Made by a program: the position numbers and the translations under genes
From: Ailanthus altissimus
Taxonomy: Eukaryota; Streptophyta; Magnoliopsida; Sapindales; Simaroubaceae
Assembly (NCBI GenBank): GCA_946807835.1
Contig: OX327690.1
Location: forward strand, 14,480,501-14,544,500
Reading direction: 5' to 3'
Length of the DNA stretch: 64,000 nt
Shown here: positions 49,100 through 59,427 of the stretch, one piece after another
Layout of the letters: each line of letters starts with the position of its first letter
How positions within the stretch are numbered: the first letter of the stretch is position 1
The notes under the pieces: generated by a model
Seen by the model: only the letters and a program-made list of their open reading frames with translations
The model's database searches: none
Told to the model about the DNA's origin: nothing

Positions 49100-50990
49100 A
49101 ATTAATACTATGCAATAGGGAGAAATATTATTTTATCATTAAAATAATAAACAAATTATAAATTTCTTTCTCTATTACAAGGATTTAAAAGTTTTTAGAG
49201 AAGCTAAGATTAAACAATTATTCCTCATCTAAGGAATATTTGAGGAGATCTAACATATTAGGATTCATTTTTGAAGCTCCCTTAGCCACTGACTCATAAT
49301 TGATCTATTGTGATTCATCTTCAAAATGTCTTGTAGACTAACCTTCGTACAAATCGCAAACAGTATTAAAATCTTTGGGAAATTCCTAATATATAGAAGA
49401 GTCATGTTTAGATTTTAATTTGCATTTGAAACTTCACTTTGATGCTCATATAGGCCCTTCATTGTGTCGAGCCTCGTCTTCCACTTAGTGTTGAAAGCTT
49501 CAAGATTAAACTTAGAGGCAGTTATAGCTTATTGAGAATTCTCTAATAGTTTCCTTAATTCCTTAGCCATTAACTCTAGCTCAGATGCCTGAACTTCAGA
49601 GGCCTTTGGAAGATCAAAACTAATAGCAGCACAGTTTCTAACCTCTTGCAACTCACCATGCTTCCTCTAAAGTTGCACATTAGCTATCAAGACTTGCTCT
49701 TGAATTTGACTTATGGTGCCCTCCAAGTTATCCTTCCAACACTTAAAATTCTCCACTTCAACTTTTAAGAAGGACATTTAGTTTTCATTGGCTGTCAAAG
49801 AAGCCTCTATATCCCTTTTCTCTTGTAGTAAATTCTTGTTAGCCCTCTTGAGCTCCTCGGTCTCCTTATTCATCATTTTGATAGTTTGTTACAACTATGC
49901 CTATTCTCTTTTTTTATCCCTTGCAAGGTATTTTAAAAATAAGGTTCTGCCTCTATTAATGGGGAATCATCGGCCATCCTATTGACTTACTCCTTCAAAG
50001 CTTCAACTTTTTGTTGGGAAGCAAAAAACTCATCCTTATATGCATTGGTCCTGTCCCTATAGCCTCCAATAAGAGGCAAAATGCTGCATACTTTGCAAAT
50101 AAACCAATAAACTTACCATGATCCATAAGGAGGCACTCTTCTGTTTATATTGCTCCTCATTCATTGCTTGAAGCAGTTCCCTATTCTCACATGTGAATAG
50201 CTTCCCAAAGATCATTATAGAGCTTTCCCTTTCCATCATTAGAATGGTTAAGTTCTTACCATATATAGAAAAGGCTTTTTTTAGAACTACAAGGAAAAAT
50301 CATCTTATTCACTTGGTGCAACCCACAACAGCGATTGTGGAGGAGAATACTGTAGAGGTGAATATCTCATAGTTGAACCCTTCATTCTTTATGATAAGAT
50401 AATGCTAAACCCTCTCTTTCTTCTGCTCCCATTTTGGGGGCGTAAGACCCTCCAAATCACTTCTAATATTGATTAGATTTTTTATGAAAACAAGTTTGAG
50501 AAGAGTAAATAAAGAAAAAGAATATAAAAGGAAAAGACAACTAAAGAATGGAAAACTTTTACCTAGAGGAATGAAACATTTGGGAGCAAGATCAAAAATA
50601 ATAAATAGGGAGCCCTATGCTCAACTTGGGAAACATTTGCTAGCTCTTCCTGAGAAACCCCATCTTGTTTAGGAACTAGGACTTCACAACCAACACGCCC
50701 TAGTACAGCATTAGGAATTAAAACTTTAGAGGAAGGTTCAATCCTCTACCATTTAAAAGCAGGAGAAGCTTCTACACTTTCAGGTATGTCTTTGGACACC
50801 CTCTTCTTTTTCTTTGGGGTCCTTGTTTTACCCTTGTCATAGAAAGCCTGATAGAATATTTAGAAGGTCTTTCATAAAATCTTGAAGATTTATGATAGAA
50901 AACTAATGTCAAAATCAACATAACACTAATAACAAATAAGGAATCAAAATCTACGCCCAACTTACATTCCTCATTGGGCATAGTGCCTAT
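49100..50990 (-). pseudogene. Second broken coiled-coil-rich ORF of unknown function
   Basis: Minus-strand readings, several frames: near 50800 a basic segment (KTRTPKKKKRVSKDIPESVE), near 50160-50230 a CENRELLQAMNEEQYKQ stretch, near 49750-49670 NFKCWKDNLEGTISQIQEQV, and near 49640-49500 SEVQASELELMAKELRKLLE and FNLEAFNTKWKTRLDTMKGL. Long heptad-like helices are plausible. Stops and frameshifts break it at least six times. Style and strand resemble the ORF at 9.2-9.9 kb, and both lie next to LTR-like DNA at higher coordinates. Possibly an antisense ORF of a Tat-type element; no gypsy pol is next to it here. Confidence 0.45.
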
Positions 50991-52010
50991 TGTATGTATG
51001 GTAATGCAATTGCACGTATTGCAAACATGTAATATGATGATGAGTAAAGTATCATTTCTAAGAGGACATATTATTATAATTTCTAAGTGCTAACCTAGAT
51101 CTATTCTCAATTTATCCAAACGACCAATTAAAAGGTGCATAGTAAATAAAAGTAAAAATTAAAAAAAAGAAAAGTTAACAAGAGTCAGAGTAGTAGAATT
51201 TATGAGTTCACAGATAAAAATAAGCCTAGGGTTTCAATCTTCACTCTACATTTTGCCTAAATTAATAATTCTCATTTTAAAATTAATTATTCAACTAGAA
51301 TTGCCAACCAATAATCTTAAATTACCTATAAGCTTCTTTCGATGGTCAAGTAAGAATATCTTTTTTAATCAACTTACTATATTCCTATGTAAATTAAATT
51401 AAGAAAGGATTTATTAAGCCTAAGTTCTCTTTAATAGTTGCACATGTCATGTAAGTATATTCCTATCTTACATGAACTCATAATAATAATCAATGATCAT
51501 ATGTTATTCTATTTATGACTAAACCTAAATTCCTTTTTCCAAGTTTGTAAAGGTTATATAATCAATCTAGATGGTGATTAAGGATCTAAAAAGTAGTAAA
51601 AACAAGATAGAACAAAACAAATAAATTATTGAATAATATGAATCAAGGAGTAAATATAATTCAAACTACATATACAGATCTAATTGAAACCCTAGAAAAG
51701 AAGTTTACTTTACGGTGAAATAAAGAGTTCTAGAACATAATAAAATTAACACTATAGAAATCATAAAGATAAAGAATGAAGAAATACAACTATGTTACTA
51801 TGATCTTCAAATCTTTTCACTCTTTTGATTCTTTCAAAGGTTGTTCTAAACTCCTAAGGAGGAGTTGTCTCCATTGCTCTCCCTTTTTCTCTTCTTGAAA
51901 AAGGTTTTTTGATATTCTATTTATATATTTTTGTCTCTAATTAAGACAAAACTCTTAATATAAAATAGAAGCTCAGTATTGTTTTAAGGTTTGATCTAGC
52001 CTCCAAATAT
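50991..52010. other. LTR-like AT-rich DNA
   Basis: No coding sequence. The sequence order after the coiled-coil ORF (a short low-complexity block, AAGCCTAGGGTTTCAATC at 51221-51238, then a pyrimidine-rich segment at 51800-51920) parallels the DNA after the 9.2-9.9 kb ORF, so it may be part of the same kind of element. Confidence 0.3.
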
Positions 52011-52500
52011 TAGTAACCCAAACCCAATGACTTGTGGACTTCCACAAATGGATCGCGAAAAATGGGGAACAAATCAAATTATGAGTTTTATTATAACTTT
52101 TATTGTTTATATTATAGTTTTGCATGGAGGAGGGTTCCTAAGAGTGGACGAATCTCATTTAAACTATTCTATAAATTAAAATAAACTATAAATACATTAA
52201 ATAATTACAGTTTAAATTAAATTCATACTTTAAAAATGAGTTAAACTCATAACTTATAAAAATAGGAGATTATTCATTCATGATTAATGGATGATTATTA
52301 ATTCATAGGTAGAGTAAACAATACAAACAGTCCTCTATACATGAGTATCATTTTTATTTAACAAATATTGACTTAAGTGTGAGAATATTGTTTTGTAAAG
52401 GAGAATGAAAAGTGCATTCGTCAATCGAAGAAATAATCTAGAAACAAGAAGGTAATTGTCCATAAAAATTTTGAACCAAGGATCTTTAGTCCTAAAAAAA
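52011..52500. other. AT-rich intergenic DNA, nothing assigned
   Basis: No ORF or clear repeat pair. It separates the element debris from the duplicated promoter-like segment. Confidence 0.35.
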
Positions 52501-52509
52501 TAAATGATA

Positions 52510-52630
52510 AATGCTTGTCTAAATATACTTGATATTTTAAAAGTAATGTTATGTTTTTAATTCCTTAGTGCTAGTTATTCTTTTTGTGATTTGGCGAATA
52601 GGGGGCGACACGTGTGCATCAAGCGTTGGC
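52510..52630 (+). repeat. Diverged copy of the germin-like gene upstream region
   Basis: The series TTGATATTTTAAAAGTAATG, then GTTTTTAATTCC, then AGTTATTCTTTTTG, then a GCGAATAGG and ACACGTGTGCAT block recurs in the same order at 53335-53520. A G-box-like ACACGTGT is present in both. This looks like a second copy of the same promoter segment. Confidence 0.6.
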
Positions 52631-53334
52631 AATTGCTAAAGACAATGGTTGGAGATTGATATTACTTAGATCATAAATTGTTTTTTACAAATTGATTTTG
52701 ATACCATGTGAGGGATTAAAATTGTATATTTTAATTTAAGAAAAATATATACAAGAGATGGCCTTTCATTATGCTTAATATACTATTAAACGAGAAAATA
52801 TACAACTCTATTTTACACTAAAATAAAGATTATTACCTATATAAAAAGTATAATTCAAATAGCACAATACTACTATACAGGAGAATAAGTAGCATTTGCA
52901 AATATTAATGCTATACTAATACTGCTAATAAATATTATCTTTTTATATTGGATTCTGAGACATGTATAATCTTTTAGAATTGGTAAAATTGGCTAACTTG
53001 TAGCCAAGCTTTTCACTTTAAGCTTAAAGTGAATACATTTGTTCAAGCCTCGTCACTATTAGATAATGTAATTAGGCATCTGGAAAATTAAAAAAAAAAA
53101 GAGTAAAAGGAAAAAAAAGAAGACAACTATTAATTACTTAAACATTTTTTTGAACGCCCATTTGTTATTGAAAATTGGTAAGGACTAAACGATTAACAAT
53201 GTATCAACTCGTTTGTGATATTAGTAAATGAAAATATTAATAGAACAATACTGTCCTCAAAGAATAAAAGATATATTCTAGTTTAATATTCTTGCAACAA
53301 TATCTGGACTCTTGGATATAAATATAATAAATAT

Positions 53335-53520
53335 GCTTGAAATTTAAAAGTAATATCACGTTTTTAACTCTTTTAAATGGCTGAAATCCTTACTCAAAAC
53401 CTAGGTCTGAAGTGAAGGACAACCATACGGTTTAGTATTAGCCAGTAATTTGGTGCCAATTATTCTTTTTGCGGCAGCCCTGCCGAATGTTTTAATAGGA
53501 CAATATAAACACGTGTATGA
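53335..53520 (+). promoter_or_regulatory. Upstream region of the germin-like gene with G-box-like site
   Basis: Holds the same ordered words as 52510-52630, including AATTATTCTTTTTG and ACACGTGTAT (53509-53518), about 380 bp upstream of the ATG. ACGTGT-core G-boxes bind bZIP or bHLH factors in plants; activity here is untested. Confidence 0.5.
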
Positions 53521-53769
53521 ATAGTCAAATCAAACCCAAACTGCAGGAATATTGGTTTCAGACAAAAGCCTATGTCCAAAATTAAAAGTCAAATCAATAT
53601 TAAACAATCATAAGGCCAGAAGTTCAGAATGTCAAAGTTGAAGATAGGTTGACTGTTTCAACACGTTCAAATCTTGAGCTGCACCGCTTTTCCGCAAAGG
53701 AATTGAATCTTCATCTGTATTAATCTAATTATAATATCAAGCAATTGAATCTTCTACTTGTATGGCTGA

Positions 53770-53778
53770 CTATAAATA
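53770..53778 (+). promoter_or_regulatory. TATA box of the germin-like gene
   Basis: CTATAAATA lies about 120 bp upstream of the ATG at 53894, a normal spacing for a plant promoter with a short leader. Confidence 0.75.
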
Positions 53779-53893
53779 AGGCTCAATAGCTCCCGCAAAT
53801 GAATCTTCACTGCACTTCATTCCTGTACTTCTTAGCTTTCAACAATAATTCTCCGCAGTTCGATTAAAAAAGATAAAAAAGAGAGATCGAAAA

Positions 53894-54005
53894 ATGGGCA
53901 AGCACATTTTTGTATTGAGGTTTCTAGCCATTACTTGTGCCCTAGCTATTGCTTTTGACCCTAGTCCTCTTCAAGATTTCTGCGTTGCAGACTCCAGTAG
54001 CTCAG
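53894..54005 (+). pseudogene. Germin-like protein, first exon only
   Basis: The ATG opens MGKHIFVLRFLAITCALAIA (signal peptide), then FDPSPLQDFCVADSSSSG. FDPSPLQDFCVAD is the diagnostic N-terminus of mature germin-like proteins, secreted cupin glycoproteins of the cell wall, with the first cysteine of the conserved pair. The exon ends at AG|GTAATT, a good donor, after 37 codons plus one base; germin-like genes commonly split just after this motif. The cupin-barrel exon, with the manganese-binding histidines, is not found in the window. A copia LTR begins about 230 bp into the intron. Either exon 2 lies beyond the right edge, across about 10 kb of elements, or it is lost. Exon 1 itself has no defect. 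Confidence 0.85.
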
Positions 54006-54234
54006 GTAATTTAACTGTTAGATTTGTCTTTAATTGATGCTAGTGTTGAGCCCTTATTTGATAGTTTATTAAGTTTATGGGTCAAATAATTTCAGTAGCT
54101 CGATATCATAACCACGTTTTCAGTTAAATAATTTTCTAGCCCATTCTTTCTATTAAAGATATTAAGAAATAATTTTAAAATAATTCTGAAATGATTTTAG
54201 AATAATTTTTTTATACTTTTATACTATATATACA
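54006..54234 (+). other. Start of germin-like intron 1
   Basis: AT-rich, no coding sequence, running from the GT donor at 54006 to the copia LTR. Confidence 0.6.
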
Positions 54235-54364
54235 TGTTATTAATGTAAAATATTATTTTTTTATGTATGTTATTTTTTTATTTTGTAATAAGGTTACAAC
54301 CTATATAAAGACTCCATTGTACAGTTTATATTTACAGTAAAATATATTCTTTTTACATTTCTCA
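54235..54364 (+). repeat. Candidate 5' LTR (~130 bp)
   Basis: Starts TGTTATTAATG and ends TTTCTCA just before the primer site. Includes a TATA-like CCTATATAAAGAC (54301-54313). Short LTRs of this size occur in some copia lineages. The start is a best guess because no second LTR is present. Confidence 0.55.
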
Positions 54365-54366
54365 TA

Positions 54367-54378
54367 TGGTATTAAAGC
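54367..54378 (+). other. Primer-binding site
   Basis: TGGTATTAAAGC, two mismatches to the initiator-Met site TGGTATCAGAGC, two bases after the LTR end. Confidence 0.8.
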
Positions 54379-54779
54379 TTTGATTTGTTTTTCACTGTCA
54401 TTTTGTTTAGCTAGAGATTTATCGAAATTTTTTTAAAACCCGACGGAATCCACTAGAGTTTTTCAAAAAGTCGCCGAAAAATTTCAAAATCTTGCCATCT
54501 TAGCCACCGTCCATCTCAGATTACTCAGAATCCTCTGGCCATTTCAACGCTGTAGAAGACGCACCAATCCGAGGCCAAAAACTGTCAGACGCGCCGCCGG
54601 AATACCACCACCGCCGGTTACTTTCACTTCAGATCCCAGTCGTTCTACAGCGACGTGACCAACACCACTCAAACCGAAAGAATTCTTATTCACCGGCCGT
54701 TCAAACGACCTTGAGTTTACATCAATCGGAGGTCGGAGTATGCTGGACGTGCCACTTGAAGTTCACTGTTTCCTGTTAG

Positions 54780-55070
54780 GGGTCTGTTTGTAAACTTTTT
54801 AATATTTTAAGGTCAGATCGTAATTTTCTATTCCTTTGGAGTATTTTTGAAATTTTTAATAGTTGTGGCTATTTTAAAATTATAATAATTTTTAGGGGTC
54901 ATTTTGTAATTTTTGAAAAGTTTAGGGGTTGTTTTACAATTATATTATTTTATAGGGTCATTTTATAATTATTCAAATTTAAGGGTTAATTTATTATTAT
55001 TAAAAGTTCAGGGGTTAATTTGTAATTAATATAAGTTCAGGGACTAAATTATCATTAGTAAAAAAAAAAG
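54780..55070 (+). repeat. Degenerate tandem repeats in the copia leader
   Basis: The motif TTTAGGGGTCATTTTGTAAT and variants (AGGGGTTGTTTTACAATTA, AAGGGTTAATTTATTATTA, CAGGGGTTAATTTGTAATT) recurs at least five times, about 35-50 bp apart, ending just before the ORF at 55081. Confidence 0.75.
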
Positions 55071-55080
55071 GAAAAAGGAA

Positions 55081-57425
55081 ATGAGGGTTTTGAAATTTAT
55101 GGATAAGTGTGGTGCTTCTCAGTGTTATTTTGTTGGTTCTGCTCTATCTAGGCCATGCCATCTATCTAAGTCATCTCAAAGTGCTAATTTTACAGGACTT
55201 ACTATTACTCCTGCACAGGATAGTGTGAATTGTTCTCCTAATAACCTTGAATCTTTACTCCGTCTACTCCTTTCTGATTCTGGTAAACCTTTAATTTTTG
55301 CCTCTTCTAATTTTTCAGGTAAATCTTCTTGGTATTTTGACTCTGCATGTTGTAATCACATACTTTTGATCTTACAATTTTCTTCTCTAAAACTCTTAAT
55401 TTCTATTTACCATCTATTCAAACTACTGATGGTTTTCTCATAAAAGTTAATTATGTTGGTCAAGTATTTTATCATAATCTTTCTATATCTGACACTTTTT
55501 TTATTCCTAACCTTACATTAAACCTTTTGTCTGTTGGTCAATTATGCGAACTTGGTCTTAATATCTTATTTACTGCTTCTGGTTGTTGTGTATAGATTCA
55601 AAGACTGGTTGGACGCTTCGGACAGGCCGCAAAGTTGGACGTTTGTATGAACTTATTTCTTTAGATCTATCCTTTCTATATCCTTTGTCTGTAGTATCTA
55701 CCTCTTCAGTGCCTTCATTACATATTTGGCACTCTCATTTGGGTCATGCGTCAGTCAATCGCATCCGATCTCTAATATCCAGTGGTCATTTAGGTATTAT
55801 TTCTTATAATAAAGATGATTGTCTTACATATTTTTTAGCTAAACAACCAGCTTTACCTTTTGATAATAGTACTACTGTCTCTCATGCTCTATTTGATCTT
55901 GTACATTCTGATATATGGGGTCCTTCTCCAAATCCCACAATGGAAGGATCCAAATATTTTGTGATCTTCGTTGATGACTATTCTCGGTATACTTGGTTGT
56001 TCCTTATGAAACAACGATCCGAATTTACTAAAATTTATCGAGATTTTGCTTAGATGGTTAAAACTCAATTCTCATGTCCTATTAAGGTTTTCCGTACTGA
56101 TAATGCTATGGAGTATAGAGATTCTGATTTTTTAAATATTTTACAGGAACATGGTACTATATGTCAAAGGTCTTGTCCTGATACATCTCAGCAAAATGGG
56201 AGAGCTGAACATAAACACATACATGTTTTAGATACTACTTGTACTTTTCTTATCTCTTCCTCTTGTCCTAAACGTTTTTGGGGAGAAGCTGCTTTAACCG
56301 CTGTCTTTACCATTAATCGTATTCCTTCTCCTGTTATAGAGAACAAGTCACCTTATGAGTGTTTTTATAGAACTCCACCTAATTACAAACTCCTCAAAGT
56401 ATTTGGTTGTGTTTGTTTTGTCCTACTTAAAAAACATGAGCACACGAAACTCGAGCCACGTACTTGGGATACGGGATAGAACATAAAGGTTATAGGTGTT
56501 GGGATCCTATATCTAACCGTCTTCATGTTTCTCGTCATGTAGTCTTTTTCGAGCATACGATGTTTTCTTCTATATCTAACTTTAAATATGTGTCTCCTCC
56601 TATGTCACAATTTTTTTACAGATAATTCTGTTGATCTTTTTCTCGATACTTTACCTACAAATATTTCTTCTGAGTTTTATACAGGTGAATTTGCTGAAAC
56701 AACGCATGCTTCTGAGCCTCCTACCTCATCTGAAAGATCTACTCTCAATATTCCTAAGGCCTCCTCTACTCCTTCTCTTTGTCAATCATCTCGGGTAAGA
56801 GAACTTCTTGTTAAACTTCGTGATTATCACTGTTTCTCTACTACCCTTTCTTTATATGAGCCTCAATCATATTTCGAGGGTAGTTCTAATCCTATTTGGC
56901 AGCAAGCAATGATAGAAGAATTGCAGGACCTTGAGAAGTCGTATACTCGGGATTTTGTTACTCTTCCATCTAATAAAACTACCATTGGATGCAAATGGGT
57001 GTACAAGATCAAGACCAAATTTGATGGATCTATTGAGCGTTATAAAGCCTGCCTTGTTGCCAAAGGCTTTACCCAAGAATATGGAATAAATTATGAAGAA
57101 ACTTTTGCCCCAGTTGCTAGACTTACTTCTGTTCGAAGTTTATTAGCTGTTGCTGCAGTTCGTGGTTGGACATTATTTCAGATGGATGTCAAAAATGCTT
57201 TCCTCAATGGTGATCTCACTGAAGAAGTGTATATAAAGCCTCCTCCGGGTTATCCATATCCTCCAGGAAAAGTCTGTAAACTTCGTCGTGCTCTGTATGG
57301 TCTTAAACAAGATCCTCGTGCATGGTTTGTAAAGTTTAGTAGGACTATTATTCAGCATAATTTTCAGTCTAGTCCATATGACTCAGTTCTTTTTGTCAGT
57401 AAGATAGCACAAGATTGTGTTCTCC
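55081..57425 (+). pseudogene. Copia pol: protease, integrase, truncated RT
   Basis: 55081-55443 ends with KSSWYFDSACCNHI, the copia protease region with catalytic DSA. A frameshift follows. 55583-56053 is the gag-pre-integrase and integrase: HIWHSHLGHASVNRIRSLIS, then LVHSDIWGPSP, FVDDYSRYTWLFLMK and a stop at 56051-56053. 56054-56479 gives FRTDNAMEY, SCPDTSQQNGRAEHKH (integrase E region) and KVFGCVCFVLL, then a stop. 56588-57451 has RT: KTTIGCKWVYKIKTKFDG, YKACLVAKGFTQEYGINYEE, LFQMDVKNAFLNGDLTEEVY and RRALYGLKQDPRAWF, and breaks off before the YxDD motif. Inactive; a few stops only, so moderately young. Confidence 0.92.
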
Positions 57426-58980
57426 TACAACATTTGAGTATGATACCTTAGATGTGCATTTCTTTTTACTGTCAGATGAAGGACACTGTGCTACAAAAAT
57501 TTGAAATATGTTGCTTAAGTTAAGTTGATTGGTTTGGAGTTGCTCATCCCAAATTTGTTAATCACCTTCTTCAAGTAAACTTGTTGAGATAGTACCAATT
57601 TTCTTCTTAACCTATATCTTAAAATTTCCATGCCTAGTATCCTTTTGGCATTCCTTAGGTATTTCATCTGGAATTTAGAGTTCACCAGCCTTTTTAATTT
57701 TGGAAATTCCTCTTGAATTTGACTTGCTAGCAATATATTATTTGCATATAGCAGTATACATACTTTCTTTGACCTTCACGTGCCTTCAAAGTATAGGCAT
57801 ATCTCATAACTGCTTTTCTTAAATCTATTGAGGCAAAAACATAGTTAAACCTTTGAATCATTCTAGTTGCTTCATGTAGATGGTTTCATTTAATTCACCA
57901 TCTAAGAAAGCAAATTTCATATCTATATGCTAGAGTTCTCAATCAAAGTATGCTATTAGAGAGAGCATAACCCTTGTGGTTGTGTATTTAACCACTGGTG
58001 AGAAAATCTGTGTAATCTATCATTTCTCTTTGTTAGAAGTGTTTAACCACAAGTCTTACCTTAAATTTTATTGGCTCTTCAATGTGCTTCCTTCTTTAAC
58101 TTTATAGATTTATTTACAATCTACCAATTTCTGTTTTAGAGGCCTTGCGATTAATATCTACGTTTTATTGCCGATGAGAGTGTTTATTTCTTCTTGCATA
58201 GCAGACAAGCACTCTTCCTTATATCTGCTATTGACGGCTTCTTTGTATGTCTTTGGTTCAATTTTAGTGATTTCCTGAGTTATCTATAAGGCAAAAGCAA
58301 TTAAATCATAAGGAAAAAATCTAAATGGGAGTTTTACTTGCCTTTTTTCTCTATCTCTAGCAAGTAGGTAGTCTAAAAGATCTCCTAGTTGTTGTGCACT
58401 GGTTCTAAATATTTCTTCATATGGTATATAACTAGATGAGTGGTCATCTAATGCTTCTAGATGCTAACACTCTATCTCAATTTGAAGCTTCATTCTTTTT
58501 TTGGGTTGTTATATTATTTCCCTTTCAAGCATGACATGTTAGATTCATTGAACATAATGCCTCTGCGAATGATGATTTTTACCCATTTGATTCCTTTAGC
58601 CAAAGCCGATATACATTGATCCTTTCTAGATACCCAAGGAATGCACACTTTTGTGACCTAGGCTATAAATTACCAATATTTTGGTGTGCGTAAGCAATAC
58701 AGACAAATACTCTCAAATGATTGTAACTTGAAGGCTTTCATGTCTATAGTTCATTAGATGTCTTGAAATTCAAAGCACTTGAGGAACTACTGTTGATAAG
58801 ATAGTAGATTATACTTGTTGCTTCTCCTCAAAATTGTTTAGATAGATTTGAGCTCAAAAGCATGCATCTGATTTTGTTGAGCATAGTTTTATTCATTATT
58901 TCAGCAACTTTATTTTGCTGAAGAGTGAACCTGACTGTCATATGCCTCACTATTCTATGTTATTTGTAATAGTCATCAAA
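57426..58980 (-). pseudogene. Copia RT and RNase H start
   Basis: 57733-57515 reads FQMKYLRNAKRILGMEILRY, VLSQQVYLKKVINKFGMSNS and KPINLT, the region after the RT active site. In a shifted frame it goes on FVAQCPSSDSKKKC and SKVSYSN down to 57428, then stops at the junction. The stretch to 58980 holds the RT catalytic region and the integrase/RT linker in badly broken form. Confidence 0.8.
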
Positions 58981-58984
58981 CAAT

Positions 58985-59422
58985 TTATTGTAAGAACTCT
59001 AAACAATTATAAATCTTTAGTGTCTTTAATCTCTTGCCTGATTGCGTCTCAACAAGTGTTTTCCAACTACTGAATTTATTAAAAAGTTTATCCTTAGATT
59101 TAAGTAGAAAAATCCATACCTTTCTTGAGCAGTCATCCATCAAATAAATGAAATACTTATTGCCTTTATAAGTAGTTGAGTTTGTAGGTCTCAATATGTC
59201 AGCATGTACATATTCCAAGACTATAGTTGCTCTATTTATGCTTGGCTTGAAACTAAACTTATGTTGTTTCCCCAATATGCAGTATTCATAGAAATCTAGC
59301 CCTCTGATTTTACTAGTACCAATTAATCCTTGATTACCTAGTTTCATCAATCCTATCTCATTTATGTGCCCCAGTATTTTGTACTATAACTTTGCTTCCT
59401 CATATCCCTTATGCGCAACAAT
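58985..59422 (-). pseudogene. Copia integrase N-terminal half
   Basis: 59350-58985 reads MMKLGNQGLIGTSKIRGLDF, YCILGKQHKFSFKPS (end of the zinc-binding segment), VLEYVHADILRPTNS (first catalytic D), YFIYLMDDCSRKVWIFLLKS and SGKRLKTLKIYNCLEFLQ. The second catalytic region that the family writes as TDNG reads IYNC here. Inactive. The gag-pre-integrase start lies across the solo LTR at 62200-62290. Confidence 0.88.
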
Positions 59423-59427
59423 TATGA

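Larger units (their letters stand above)
54235..57425 (+). mobile_element. Ty1/copia element (short LTR) inserted in the germin-like intron
   Basis: Short LTR-like start, primer-binding site, leader, and pol from protease through RT on the plus strand. Gag is nearly gone. The element ends inside RT at about 57425, where an opposite-strand copia begins. The 3' part of RT, RNase H and the 3' LTR are missing. Confidence 0.82.
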
